Part shown: positions 1-7,534 of the stretch, piece after piece
How the letters are laid out: the number at the start of each line of letters is the position of its first letter
How positions within the stretch are numbered: position 1 is the stretch's first letter
Assembly: GCF_900452395.1 (NCBI RefSeq)
Contig: NZ_UGNV01000001.1
Coordinates: forward strand, 1,451,501 to 1,515,500
Direction: 5' to 3'
Source of the DNA: Legionella beliardensis
GTDB lineage: Bacteria > Pseudomonadota > Gammaproteobacteria > Legionellales > Legionellaceae
DNA length: 64,000 nt
Translations under genes and position numbers: made by a program
Notes under the pieces: model-generated
Database searches by the model: none
What the model was told of the DNA's origin: nothing
Seen by the model: the letters and a program-made list of their open reading frames with translations, nothing else

Positions 1-768
1 TGGTACTTCTGCAAAGGCATTAATTAAATTATCAGAAAAAGCGAGTGGATGAGACGTGGTAAAACGTATTCGGCCTATGCCTTTAATGGCGGCAAGATAG
101 TGAATTAAAATTGCCAAATCAGCAATATCACCATTTTCCATCTGGCCACGGTAATCATTAACATTTTGTCCTAACAAATTAATTTCTCGCACACCTTGCA
201 AAGCGAGCTGATAGCATTCTGCTAATACGTCATCAAAAGGTCGGCTAATTTCTTCGCCACGTGTATAGGGAACAACGCAATAACTGCAATATTTACTACA
301 GCCTTCCATAATAGACACAAATGCAACAGGTCCTTCAGCACGTGGAGCTGGTAGATGATCAAATTTTTCGATTTCAGGAAAGCTGATATCAACGACGGGT
401 TTTTTTGATTTAAGGCGCTCTTCTAATAAAGCAGGAAGGCGATGTAAAGTCTGGGGCCCAAAAACTAAATCCACAAAAGGCGCACGTTTGATGATATCAC
501 CACCTTCTTGGCTAGCTACACAGCCGCCAACACCAATAATGACATTTGGCTTAGCCTTTTTAAATTCTCGCCACTGACCAAGTTGAGAAAAAACCTTTTC
601 TTGCGCCTTTTCTCTAATGGAACACGTGTTTAAGAGTATCACATCTGCTTCTTCTACCTTATCTGTTTTCTCTAAACCATGTGAATGTAATAAGACTTCT
701 GCCATTTTTGATGAGTCATATTCATTCATTTGGCAACCATTGGTTTTAATAAAAAGTTTTTTAGACAT
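1..768 (-). CDS. miaB: tRNA-2-methylthio-N6-dimethylallyladenosine synthase, 5' part
   Basis: Only the first 256 codons are present; the gene runs off the left edge. MiaB is a radical-SAM iron-sulfur enzyme that adds the methylthio group to i6A37 in tRNAs reading UNN codons. The start ATG lies at 768-766 and the protein begins [19 protein letters not shown], the typical N-terminal domain with its first cluster cysteine in NGCQMN. Further cluster cysteines appear in [10 protein letters not shown] and VGGCVASQ. The radical-SAM signature CSKYCSYC (CxxxCxxC) follows, then VPYTRG, and NLLGQNVN further on. It lies 27 bases downstream of, and in the same direction as, the MFS gene. In many relatives miaB sits next to ybeZ-ybeY; here that cluster is about 33 kb away. 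Identification is very secure. Confidence 0.97.
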   Translation of the reverse strand, partial: MSKKLFIKTNGCQMNEYDSSKMAEVLLHSHGLEKTDKVEEADVILLNTCSIREKAQEKVFSQLGQWREFKKAKPNVIIGVGGCVASQEGGDIIKRAPFVDLVFGPQTLHRLPALLEERLKSKKPVVDISFPEIEKFDHLPAPRAEGPVAFVSIMEGCSKYCSYCVVPYTRGEEISRPFDDVLAECYQLALQGVREINLLGQNVNDYRGQMENGDIADLAILIHYLAAIKGIGRIRFTTSHPLAFSDNLINAFAEVP

Positions 769-795
769 AGTTTCTCTACTAATTGCTTTATTAAT

Positions 796-2091
796 CTAAT
801 GTTCGTGATGGATATTATGGCAGTATGTTTCTTTAATCCGTGGCAAAATAAGTAGGGCAATTAACATACCAAGCGGTAAAATACTAAGAGCTAGATAATA
901 GGCTTCTAGAGGATAAACCCTAACTTTATCGACTAGTTGACCTTGCCACATCTTATCTAAAATTAAACCGACAAAGGGTTGGGCAAGCGCAATGCCTATC
1001 ATATTCATCATATTCATGAAGCTTAAGCCCGTTGCCACATATTGTCTGCTGCATAATTCTTTTGCAATAGCAAAAGCTGGCAGAAAGCCTGCAGAAAAAA
1101 TGCCAAATAATAACAATAGCAAGTGCATTAAAAAGCCCGAACTAATCGGTGCATAAATAAATAACAAGCTAGTCGCTAAAGCGCCTATACTGCCAATATA
1201 CAAAGGCGGTTTACGCAGTCCAATGCGGTTAGAATAAATCCCCCATAACGGGCTGGCAATGGCCCAGCCAATAAAAACGAAGGAAATATAATTGGCGGCT
1301 ACCGCTTTTGCAAGATTCATTTTATACATTAAAAAAGGCACACCCCATAATCCACAGAAAACAGGCGTTGCCATGTACATTAATCCGCCGTATACAGCAA
1401 CTAACCAGAGTTGCCTGTTTTTGATTAATTTCAATAAACTAGGCCATAAATGCTCTTCATTGTCATGTGGTATATGAGCTGTAGTTGATTGGTTTGGCGC
1501 ATCTTTAGCAATTAAGAGAATAAGAATGGCTAAGAAAATACCTAATGTACCCAGAATAAACATGCTTTCCCGCCAGCCATAGGTATCTATTAACAAGGCT
1601 AAAGGTACTTCTCCGCCAATAGCACCAAGCATGCCTACTGTTACCATAATGCCTGTTAATAAAGCAAATCGATTTGCTGGAAACCAGTTGGCTGCCAACT
1701 TCATTGTACCGACGGCAGCAAACGCCGATCCAAAACCAATCATTAAGCGGGCAAAGCAGGCTGTGTAGAAACTATTGGTATAGCCAAAGGCGATAGTGCT
1801 TAAAGAACAAATTAAAGTCGCAATAGTAAGTAGGCGTTGTGGGCCAAAATAATCCATTAAAACCCCGCCAGGAAGCTGCATCGCTGCATAAGAATAAAAA
1901 TAAATTCCTGATAAAAGCCCTAAGGTTTGACTGGTAACGGCAAAATCCCGCATCAATTCATTGCTCATCACACTAGGTGAGACTTGTAATAAGCATTCAT
2001 AGAAATAAAAAAGACAACCTAACCCCCAAATAATCCAGGGCAGGATAGTGAATTGTTTTTTATGCGCTGATGGTGTGTCATTATAGGCCAT
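796..2091 (-). CDS. MFS transporter
   Basis: A 431-residue inner-membrane protein with about twelve hydrophobic segments. The segment GVLMDYFGPQRLL after the second helix resembles the MFS motif A (GxLaDrxGrr). It should be a proton-coupled transporter of a small solute. The overall type (YECLLQVSPSVM at the first helix, then a helix rich in SYAAMQLPGG) resembles the sugar-phosphate/organic-acid permease-like MFS proteins that are numerous in Legionella. The substrate cannot be told from sequence. The ATG at 2091 has GGGAG about 11 bases upstream. The gene is transcribed toward miaB (27-base gap), so the two may share a transcript. The region upstream is shared with the divergent cydA gene. 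Confidence 0.85.
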   Translation of the reverse strand: MAYNDTPSAHKKQFTILPWIIWGLGCLFYFYECLLQVSPSVMSNELMRDFAVTSQTLGLLSGIYFYSYAAMQLPGGVLMDYFGPQRLLTIATLICSLSTIAFGYTNSFYTACFARLMIGFGSAFAAVGTMKLAANWFPANRFALLTGIMVTVGMLGAIGGEVPLALLIDTYGWRESMFILGTLGIFLAILILLIAKDAPNQSTTAHIPHDNEEHLWPSLLKLIKNRQLWLVAVYGGLMYMATPVFCGLWGVPFLMYKMNLAKAVAANYISFVFIGWAIASPLWGIYSNRIGLRKPPLYIGSIGALATSLLFIYAPISSGFLMHLLLLLFGIFSAGFLPAFAIAKELCSRQYVATGLSFMNMMNMIGIALAQPFVGLILDKMWQGQLVDKVRVYPLEAYYLALSILPLGMLIALLILPRIKETYCHNIHHEH

Positions 2092-2458
2092 TCTTAATAA
2101 ACTCCCTCATTAATTGGTACTTGCATTCTAGATATGGCTTATTATTATTTATGTTACTTTTCAGTTAACTAACTGATAAATTATCTTTCAAAAAGAATTA
2201 AAATAATAAAATTTTATCATCTTCAGTACTTTATGTCTATTAATTACTCATTATCAAGAGTTGGTAGTCAATAATAACGCTGTAAAACAGAAAAGGCCAT
2301 CAAAGATTGTTACTAACGTATTTTTCTTTTGAAGAATCATATAAAATATGGGGTGAAGTTTTTGTTAAAGGCCTAATTTAAACAAAATGGATAGGTCAGG
2401 TTTGAGAAGTAGGTTTAGGAGCAATTAGCTAGCTTAATAATTCCAATAAGGTGGGAAC
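2092..2458. other. Intergenic region between divergent MFS gene and cydA
   Basis: AT-rich 367-base gap that must hold the promoters of two divergent genes. The only clear signal is the cydA ribosome-binding site AAGGTGG at about 2448-2454, just before the ATG at 2459. I found no convincing FNR-like or ArcA-like box, no RNA gene and no small ORF. Confidence 0.5.
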
Positions 2459-3835
2459 ATGATTGTAGAAATCTTATCGAGAGCACAGTTTGGATTTAGT
2501 ATAGGGTTTCATATCTTATTTCCTACTTTGAATTTGGGGTTGGCTATTTTTCTCATCATCATGGAAGCCACCTGGCTGAAAACACAAAACCCGCTTTATT
2601 TTCGAATTTGTAAATTTTGGACTAAAATTTTTGCCTTAACCTTTGGTATGGGCGTTGTCTCAGGCATTGTTTTAGCTTATCAGATAGGGACAAATTTCGG
2701 CCCTTTTATAATTCAATTTGGAAATATAGTAGGTGCTTTGTTTGCCTATGAAACCTTAACGGCGTTCTTTTTAGAGGCAGGGTTCTTAGGCGTCATGTTA
2801 TTTGGGTGGAATCGAGTCCCACCTAAATTGCATTTTTTTGCGACAGTTTTTGTTGGCTTAGGTACAACAGTGTCTGCCTTTTGGATTTTATCTGCCAATT
2901 CATGGATGCAAATTCCAGCAGGTTATGAGGTGATAAACGGTAAATACGTCGTTAGCAGCTGGTGGGAAGCCGTGTTTAATCCCTTATTTATACCACGCCT
3001 ACTTCATATGATTTTTGCTTCTTACACAACCACTTGTTTTGTGGTTGCTGGTGTTTCAGCTTACTTTCTATTAAAGAAAACACATATCGATGTTGCTAAA
3101 AAGTGCCTATCTTTTGCCATGTGGTCTGCTTTGATTGTTGTGCCATTACAAATAGCCATAGGGGATACAGTAGGCTTGGCAATTCATCAATATCAACCGC
3201 TTAAGACAGCGGCCATGGAAGGGGTATGGGAGACACAACGAGGCGCACCATTTGTCATTTTCGCCATTCCATCACAAGAAGAACAAAAAAATAACTATGC
3301 AATTGAAATACCGAAATTAGCAAGTCTAATCAATACGCATGAGTGGAATGGAAAAATGGTTGGCTTAAAATCAGTTAGTGTTGCTGATCAACCTAAAGTT
3401 GCCGCTGTGTTTTTCTCATTTCGCATTATGGTTGGTATTGGCCTTTTAATGTTAGCCACTGCAGTTACAGCGGCTTTTTTACGTCGAAAAGATAAGTTGT
3501 TTCAAGCCCGCTGGTTTCATCGCTGGTGTGTTATTACCGCGCCACTTGGTTTTATTGCGACAATTTGCGGTTGGTTAACTGCGGAATTTGGCCGCCAACC
3601 GTGGATTGTTTATAATCTACAGCGCACTCAAGAAGCGGTTTCGCGAGTTGGCTGGCAAGAAGTAGCAACTTCCTTTTTATTGCTTGTGTTAGTTTATATC
3701 ATTATTTTTAGCTTTTATCTTTATTATTTGTTTAAAACGATTCGTCGTGGCCTAGTTATGCTTGATAAAGAAGCTGTTGATCACATGCCATTTCAATACA
3801 TGTCTGAAGTTAATCCAGAAGGAGAAACCAAATAA
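2459..3835 (+). CDS. cydA: Cytochrome bd-type ubiquinol oxidase subunit I (CIO type)
   Basis: Quinol-oxidising, heme-carrying subunit of cytochrome bd oxidase in the inner membrane; it passes electrons from ubiquinol to oxygen. Visible hallmarks are the N-terminal heme ligand His18 in FSIGFHILFP, the second conserved His in RLLHMIFAS (about residue 183), and the quinol-site motif GRQPW (about residue 381). The length of 458 residues is clearly shorter than E. coli CydA (about 522), because the quinol loop is short. That is the mark of the CIO/CydAB-short branch, often insensitive to cyanide. The ATG follows the ribosome-binding site AAGGTGG. The stop overlaps the cydB start by one base (TAATG), so the two are translationally coupled. 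No cydX or cydDC genes are adjacent. Confidence 0.95.
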   Translation: MIVEILSRAQFGFSIGFHILFPTLNLGLAIFLIIMEATWLKTQNPLYFRICKFWTKIFALTFGMGVVSGIVLAYQIGTNFGPFIIQFGNIVGALFAYETLTAFFLEAGFLGVMLFGWNRVPPKLHFFATVFVGLGTTVSAFWILSANSWMQIPAGYEVINGKYVVSSWWEAVFNPLFIPRLLHMIFASYTTTCFVVAGVSAYFLLKKTHIDVAKKCLSFAMWSALIVVPLQIAIGDTVGLAIHQYQPLKTAAMEGVWETQRGAPFVIFAIPSQEEQKNNYAIEIPKLASLINTHEWNGKMVGLKSVSVADQPKVAAVFFSFRIMVGIGLLMLATAVTAAFLRRKDKLFQARWFHRWCVITAPLGFIATICGWLTAEFGRQPWIVYNLQRTQEAVSRVGWQEVATSFLLLVLVYIIIFSFYLYYLFKTIRRGLVMLDKEAVDHMPFQYMSEVNPEGETK

Positions 3836-4833
3836 TGTTGCCATTTCTTTTTGCTGGCTTACTCGGCTTTATCATTATAATGTATGTTATCTTAGATGGC
3901 TTTGATCTGGGTATAGGAATTTTATTTCCCTTTACAGAAAGTGAAATTGAGCGCGATCAAATGATGAGTTCGGTTGCGCCAGTTTGGGATGGTAATGAAA
4001 CTTGGTTAGTCTTTGGAGGTGCGATGCTTTATGGTGCCTTTCCAATGGTATATGGCTTATTACTACCTATTTTATATATGCCTCTTATGCTTATGTTAGT
4101 TGGTTTAATTTTTAGAGGTGTTAGCTTTGAATTTCGTTTCAAAGCAACCACAAGTAAGCCCCTATGGAATTGGATATTTACCATCAGTTCAATTTCAGCT
4201 GCCTTTTTTCAGGGCGTGGTTTTAGGCTGTGTCGTTCAGGGTTTTCCAATTAATGAAATGCAATTAACTATCAATGATATTAACTGGTTAAGTCCCTTTA
4301 GCTTACTTACAGGCATCGCATTAATTTGTGGTTATGGTCTGCTAGGCGCGACGTGGATGGTGATTAAGGGCCAAGGAAAATTGCAGCGCAAAATGATTCA
4401 TTATGCAAAAGGCATGTTGATTTTGGTAAGTTTGTTTTTAATTATTGTAAGCATATGGACACCCTTACACAGTGAAGAGATTTTTACTCGCTGGTATAGT
4501 ATGCCTAATATTTTCTTTTTAGCACCGCTGCCTATTTTGACTGGTGTTGCTATTTTAATCACATGGCTTAATTTATCAAACATCTCAGCAGGAAATGAGG
4601 TAAAACCTTTTATTGGTAGTATTATTATATTTCTTTGCGCTTATATAGGTATTGCCATCAGTATTTATCCCTATTTAATCCCTCATCAAGTAACGATTTG
4701 GGAAGCGGCCGCACCAGACTCGACACTCATTTTCATTTTAGTAGGTGTTGCAATTATGTTGCCCGTGCTGCTTGCTTATACACTTTATTCTTATCGTGTT
4801 TTTCGTGGGAAAACGGCAGAAAATTTTTATTAA
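3835..4833 (+). CDS. cydB: Cytochrome bd-type ubiquinol oxidase subunit II
   Basis: 332-residue, multi-spanning partner of CydA. The N-terminus MLPFLFAGLLGFIIIMYVILDGFDLG carries the conserved DGFDLGIG segment, and VWDGNETWLV follows near residue 50; both are signatures of subunit II of bd oxidases. It overlaps cydA by one base, so the subunits should be made in equal amounts. Length is normal for the CIO branch (about 335) and shorter than E. coli CydB (379). No small CydX-like ORF follows in the next 300 bases, which agrees with the CIO type. Confidence 0.95.
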   Translation: MLPFLFAGLLGFIIIMYVILDGFDLGIGILFPFTESEIERDQMMSSVAPVWDGNETWLVFGGAMLYGAFPMVYGLLLPILYMPLMLMLVGLIFRGVSFEFRFKATTSKPLWNWIFTISSISAAFFQGVVLGCVVQGFPINEMQLTINDINWLSPFSLLTGIALICGYGLLGATWMVIKGQGKLQRKMIHYAKGMLILVSLFLIIVSIWTPLHSEEIFTRWYSMPNIFFLAPLPILTGVAILITWLNLSNISAGNEVKPFIGSIIIFLCAYIGIAISIYPYLIPHQVTIWEAAAPDSTLIFILVGVAIMLPVLLAYTLYSYRVFRGKTAENFY

Positions 4834-5156
4834 TTGATGTTTTCGGTATAAAGCTATGCCATAGTTGCCTGCAAAATGTGAGGTATTGATGCGGGCTTCC
4901 TAGTAAAAGATCAATTTAATATAAAAGTAATTCTTACTTACTAAACTTATGAGAGCTTGATTTTAAGTAATAACTGTTGTAAAAGCATGATTCAATTTTT
5001 ATACCTAAAGCGATAGTGAACGCCAAGGTGCTAATAGCGCCGAATAATGATTTTGTAAAAGAAGGAAAATAACAACAATGCAACTTGAAATTACATCGTT
5101 AGCTATTAATTTTGTTATAAATACAAGCCTCACTTGACTACTAAGGCGTTGGTTTT
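4834..5156. other. Intergenic region cydB to antiporter
   Basis: 323 AT-rich bases with no gene I can support. It contains a possible 19-codon reading frame at 5078-5137 preceded by GAAGGA, but its composition is featureless and it has no visible relative. No hairpin followed by a T-run was seen behind cydB. Confidence 0.45.
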
Positions 5157-6329
5157 ATGCATACTGATTCAGTTTTCTATACTATTTTTCTAATTTTTGC
5201 TGGCGCTGCGGTATTTTCAACGTTTGTATTATATACAAGACAATCACTGCTTGTGGCTTACATTCTACTAGGGGCTGCTTTAGGACCTTGGGGGCTTAAG
5301 TTAGTTAATAACGTTACTACTGTGCAGCAGGTAGGTGATATAGGCATTGTTTTTCTCTTATTTTTATTAGGGTTACATTTACAACCACAAAACCTTGTCC
5401 ATATGCTTAGGAAAATTACCGGCATTGCCCTAGTAAGCTCTATTCTCTTTGCTCTAATTGCGTTTGGTATAGGTCGCTGGTTTGGTCTTAGTGTTGCGGA
5501 GTCCTGGATTTTAGGGGCTACTATGATGTTTTCCAGTACTATTATTGGACTAAAACTGCTTCCTACTACTATTTTGCATCACCAGCATACAGGCGAGGTC
5601 ATGATAAGCGTCTTATTGATGCAAGACGTTATTGCTATTGTTGTGCTTATTTTAATTAATGGCGCACAACAAGGTGGTGGGCTTTCTTTAAATGATATTA
5701 TTCTTGTAGGATTTGCATTACCTGCCTTAACTTTATTTGCTTTTACTGTTGAGCGCTATATCCTGGTTAAGCTATTAGCTCGGTTTGATAGAACGCAGGA
5801 ATATGTATTTTTACTATCAATTGGTTGGTGTCTAGGTCTTTCCTTTTTAGCAGAGCAAATTGGTTTATCAGAAGACATAGGTGCTTTTGTTGCCGGGGTT
5901 GCTATCGCATCGAGTCCTATATCACTTTATATTGCTGAAAGCTTAAAACCCTTGAGAGATTTCTTTTTAGTTATGTTCTTTTTTTCAATTGGGGCTACAT
6001 TCAATTTTAGCTTTGTTGCGCAAGTTGTTATTCCCGCGTGTTTGCTAGCTTTACTTATGTTATTGCTTAAGCCCTTGTTATTTCAGTATCTTCTTGTAAA
6101 ATCAGGGGAAAAAAAGGTAGTCGCTAAGGAAGTTGGTTTACGGCTTGGTCAAGCGAGTGAATTTTCACTCTTAGTCGCTAGCATTGCCTTAAATACAAAA
6201 TTAATTTCTGAGGTCGCAGCTAATTTAATTCAAGCCACTACCATTTTAACATTTATTGTTTCTTCTTATTTGGTAGTTTTAAAATACCCGACCCCCATTG
6301 CATTATCTGATAAAATGCGTAAGGACTAG
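5157..6329 (+). CDS. CPA2-family cation/proton antiporter (KefB-like membrane domain)
   Basis: 390-residue membrane protein of the Na+/H+ exchanger superfamily (CPA2, as in KefB/KefC). Family marks are VAYILLGAALGPWGL in the second helix, the LLFLLGLHL segment, and SSTIIGLKLLP. The functional core follows in helix 5-6 with LMQDVIAIVVL, whose Asp lies in the ion path. It ends after the membrane domain: there is no cytosolic TrkA-N/RCK nucleotide-binding domain, unlike KefB/KefC. It may be a Na+ or K+ exchanger in pH or ion balance; the ion is not predictable. The stop lies two bases before ampE, so the two genes are likely co-transcribed. Confidence 0.85.
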   Translation: MHTDSVFYTIFLIFAGAAVFSTFVLYTRQSLLVAYILLGAALGPWGLKLVNNVTTVQQVGDIGIVFLLFLLGLHLQPQNLVHMLRKITGIALVSSILFALIAFGIGRWFGLSVAESWILGATMMFSSTIIGLKLLPTTILHHQHTGEVMISVLLMQDVIAIVVLILINGAQQGGGLSLNDIILVGFALPALTLFAFTVERYILVKLLARFDRTQEYVFLLSIGWCLGLSFLAEQIGLSEDIGAFVAGVAIASSPISLYIAESLKPLRDFFLVMFFFSIGATFNFSFVAQVVIPACLLALLMLLLKPLLFQYLLVKSGEKKVVAKEVGLRLGQASEFSLLVASIALNTKLISEVAANLIQATTILTFIVSSYLVVLKYPTPIALSDKMRKD

Positions 6330-6331
6330 CC

Positions 6332-7084
6332 ATGAAATTATTAATTATTCTTATAAGCGTTTTAAGTGAACGGCATTTAATTCATGCTATTTCTGCGACA
6401 CGTTTTAACTGGTTTTCTAATTATGTTGAAAATTTAACAGGCCGATTTCCGCAAGCTGGATTTATACAAAACCCATATATTGCTTTATTGCTTCTTATAG
6501 TACCTTTATTGTTGATTGTTTGGATCTTATTTGCTCTTATAGGTCATTTATTATTTGGCTTTTTAGGGTTTTTAATGAGTCTAGCTATTTTTTATTATTG
6601 TATAGGGCCAGAAAATCCTTTTTATCCAATGAGTGCACCTAATGATGAATTAGAAAATGAATTGGCAGCAGGAAATTACTTTGCTAAGGTTAATAACCAA
6701 CTTTTTGGCATTATTTTTTGGTTTGTAGTTTTTGGCCCCTTGTTTGTACTTTTTTATCGTTTAGTGTCCTTATGCGTGCATTATGATATTACTAAGCGAG
6801 CTGCGCTACGCATATTGACCATTTTGGATTGGCCTACATCGCGGGTAACGTTAATGCTTTATCTTTTTGTAGGTAATTTTCAACAAGGATTTAACTATTA
6901 TCAGCAGATGTTTTTATCATCGCCACAAAATAATGAAGCAATGCTAAGTACGGGTGGGTTGCTAGCTGCCCGTAGTCAGGAAGATGAGGTCATTACTTTA
7001 GCTTATGCGCAAAGTTTAGTAGAGCATGCGTTAGTTGTTTATTTGATTTTAATTGCGGTGTTTACTTTATCCATATGGTTATAA
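6332..7084 (+). CDS. ampE: AmpE-like inner-membrane regulatory protein
   Basis: 250-residue protein with about four hydrophobic segments (about 48-70, 72-90, 130-152, 230-250). The N-terminus MKLLIILISVLSERHL and the motif FWFVVFGPLFVLFYRL match the AmpE/CobD-like family, whose E. coli member (284 aa) is coded with ampD and modulates beta-lactamase induction and cell-wall recycling signals. Here no ampD is adjacent. The gene sits two bases after the antiporter and before a lipoprotein and aceE. In E. coli ampDE also lies near aceEF, so the location supports the call. The exact function in this organism is unknown. Confidence 0.8.
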   Translation: MKLLIILISVLSERHLIHAISATRFNWFSNYVENLTGRFPQAGFIQNPYIALLLLIVPLLLIVWILFALIGHLLFGFLGFLMSLAIFYYCIGPENPFYPMSAPNDELENELAAGNYFAKVNNQLFGIIFWFVVFGPLFVLFYRLVSLCVHYDITKRAALRILTILDWPTSRVTLMLYLFVGNFQQGFNYYQQMFLSSPQNNEAMLSTGGLLAARSQEDEVITLAYAQSLVEHALVVYLILIAVFTLSIWL

Positions 7085-7117
7085 CAGGAAAATTTTGACT
7101 ATAATGAGTATACTTAA

Positions 7118-7498
7118 ATGATTATTTTCATGCGTGGTGCATTAGTCCTTTTATTAATCTTCTTGTGTTCCTGTACACATTACCCCTTCGGGCAAAATAA
7201 GGCTTCTTCATGCAACCTTTGCAAAGTTGTTTGTGAGCACCGTGCAATAGCTTGTAATAAAATCTGTCGCAATAGCCCATCCCAATGTGCTGCGTTTAGA
7301 AAACAGTCTGTATCAGAAGCTTATCTCTATTATAGGCATGAGCAATATGTAAAAGGTGGGGAAATTATTCGTGATTTGAATTCTTACCGCGATCCACTAC
7401 AATGCCGCAAAACAACTTGTAATTGTCGCGCAGATTATCGCATTTGTGTGCAGGCTTGTACCGGGGCAATTTCTAAGCAATTGCGATCAACTGTATGA
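7118..7498 (+). CDS. Small cysteine-rich lipoprotein (CX3C motifs), function unknown
   Basis: 126 residues. The N-terminus is a hydrophobic signal followed by a lipobox LCSC, so Cys19 should be lipid-modified and the protein anchored in the envelope. The mature part has eleven more cysteines in a regular pattern: C-x2-C-x3-C-x6-C-x3-C-x6-C, then after about 37 residues C-x4-C-x-C-x6-C-x3-C. Three CX3C units (CKVVC, CNKIC, CVQAC) resemble helical hairpins held by disulfides. It lies between ampE and aceE on the same strand. A second ATG at codon 5 is an alternative start. I do not recognise a family with known function; metal binding or a disulfide-rich scaffold are both possible. Confidence 0.75.
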   Translation: MIIFMRGALVLLLIFLCSCTHYPFGQNKASSCNLCKVVCEHRAIACNKICRNSPSQCAAFRKQSVSEAYLYYRHEQYVKGGEIIRDLNSYRDPLQCRKTTCNCRADYRICVQACTGAISKQLRSTV

Positions 7499-7534
7499 GC
7501 GTGCCAATAAAGACTTAAGACGAGGAACACATTC

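Noticed and set aside
4635-4889. 84-codon frame over the end of cydB
   Set aside because: It overlaps a certain gene in another frame and has no ribosome-binding site; treated as a shadow.
5078-5137. 19-codon reading frame with GAAGGA upstream, before the antiporter gene
   Set aside because: Composition is featureless, spacing of the ribosome-binding site is long, and nothing else supports translation.
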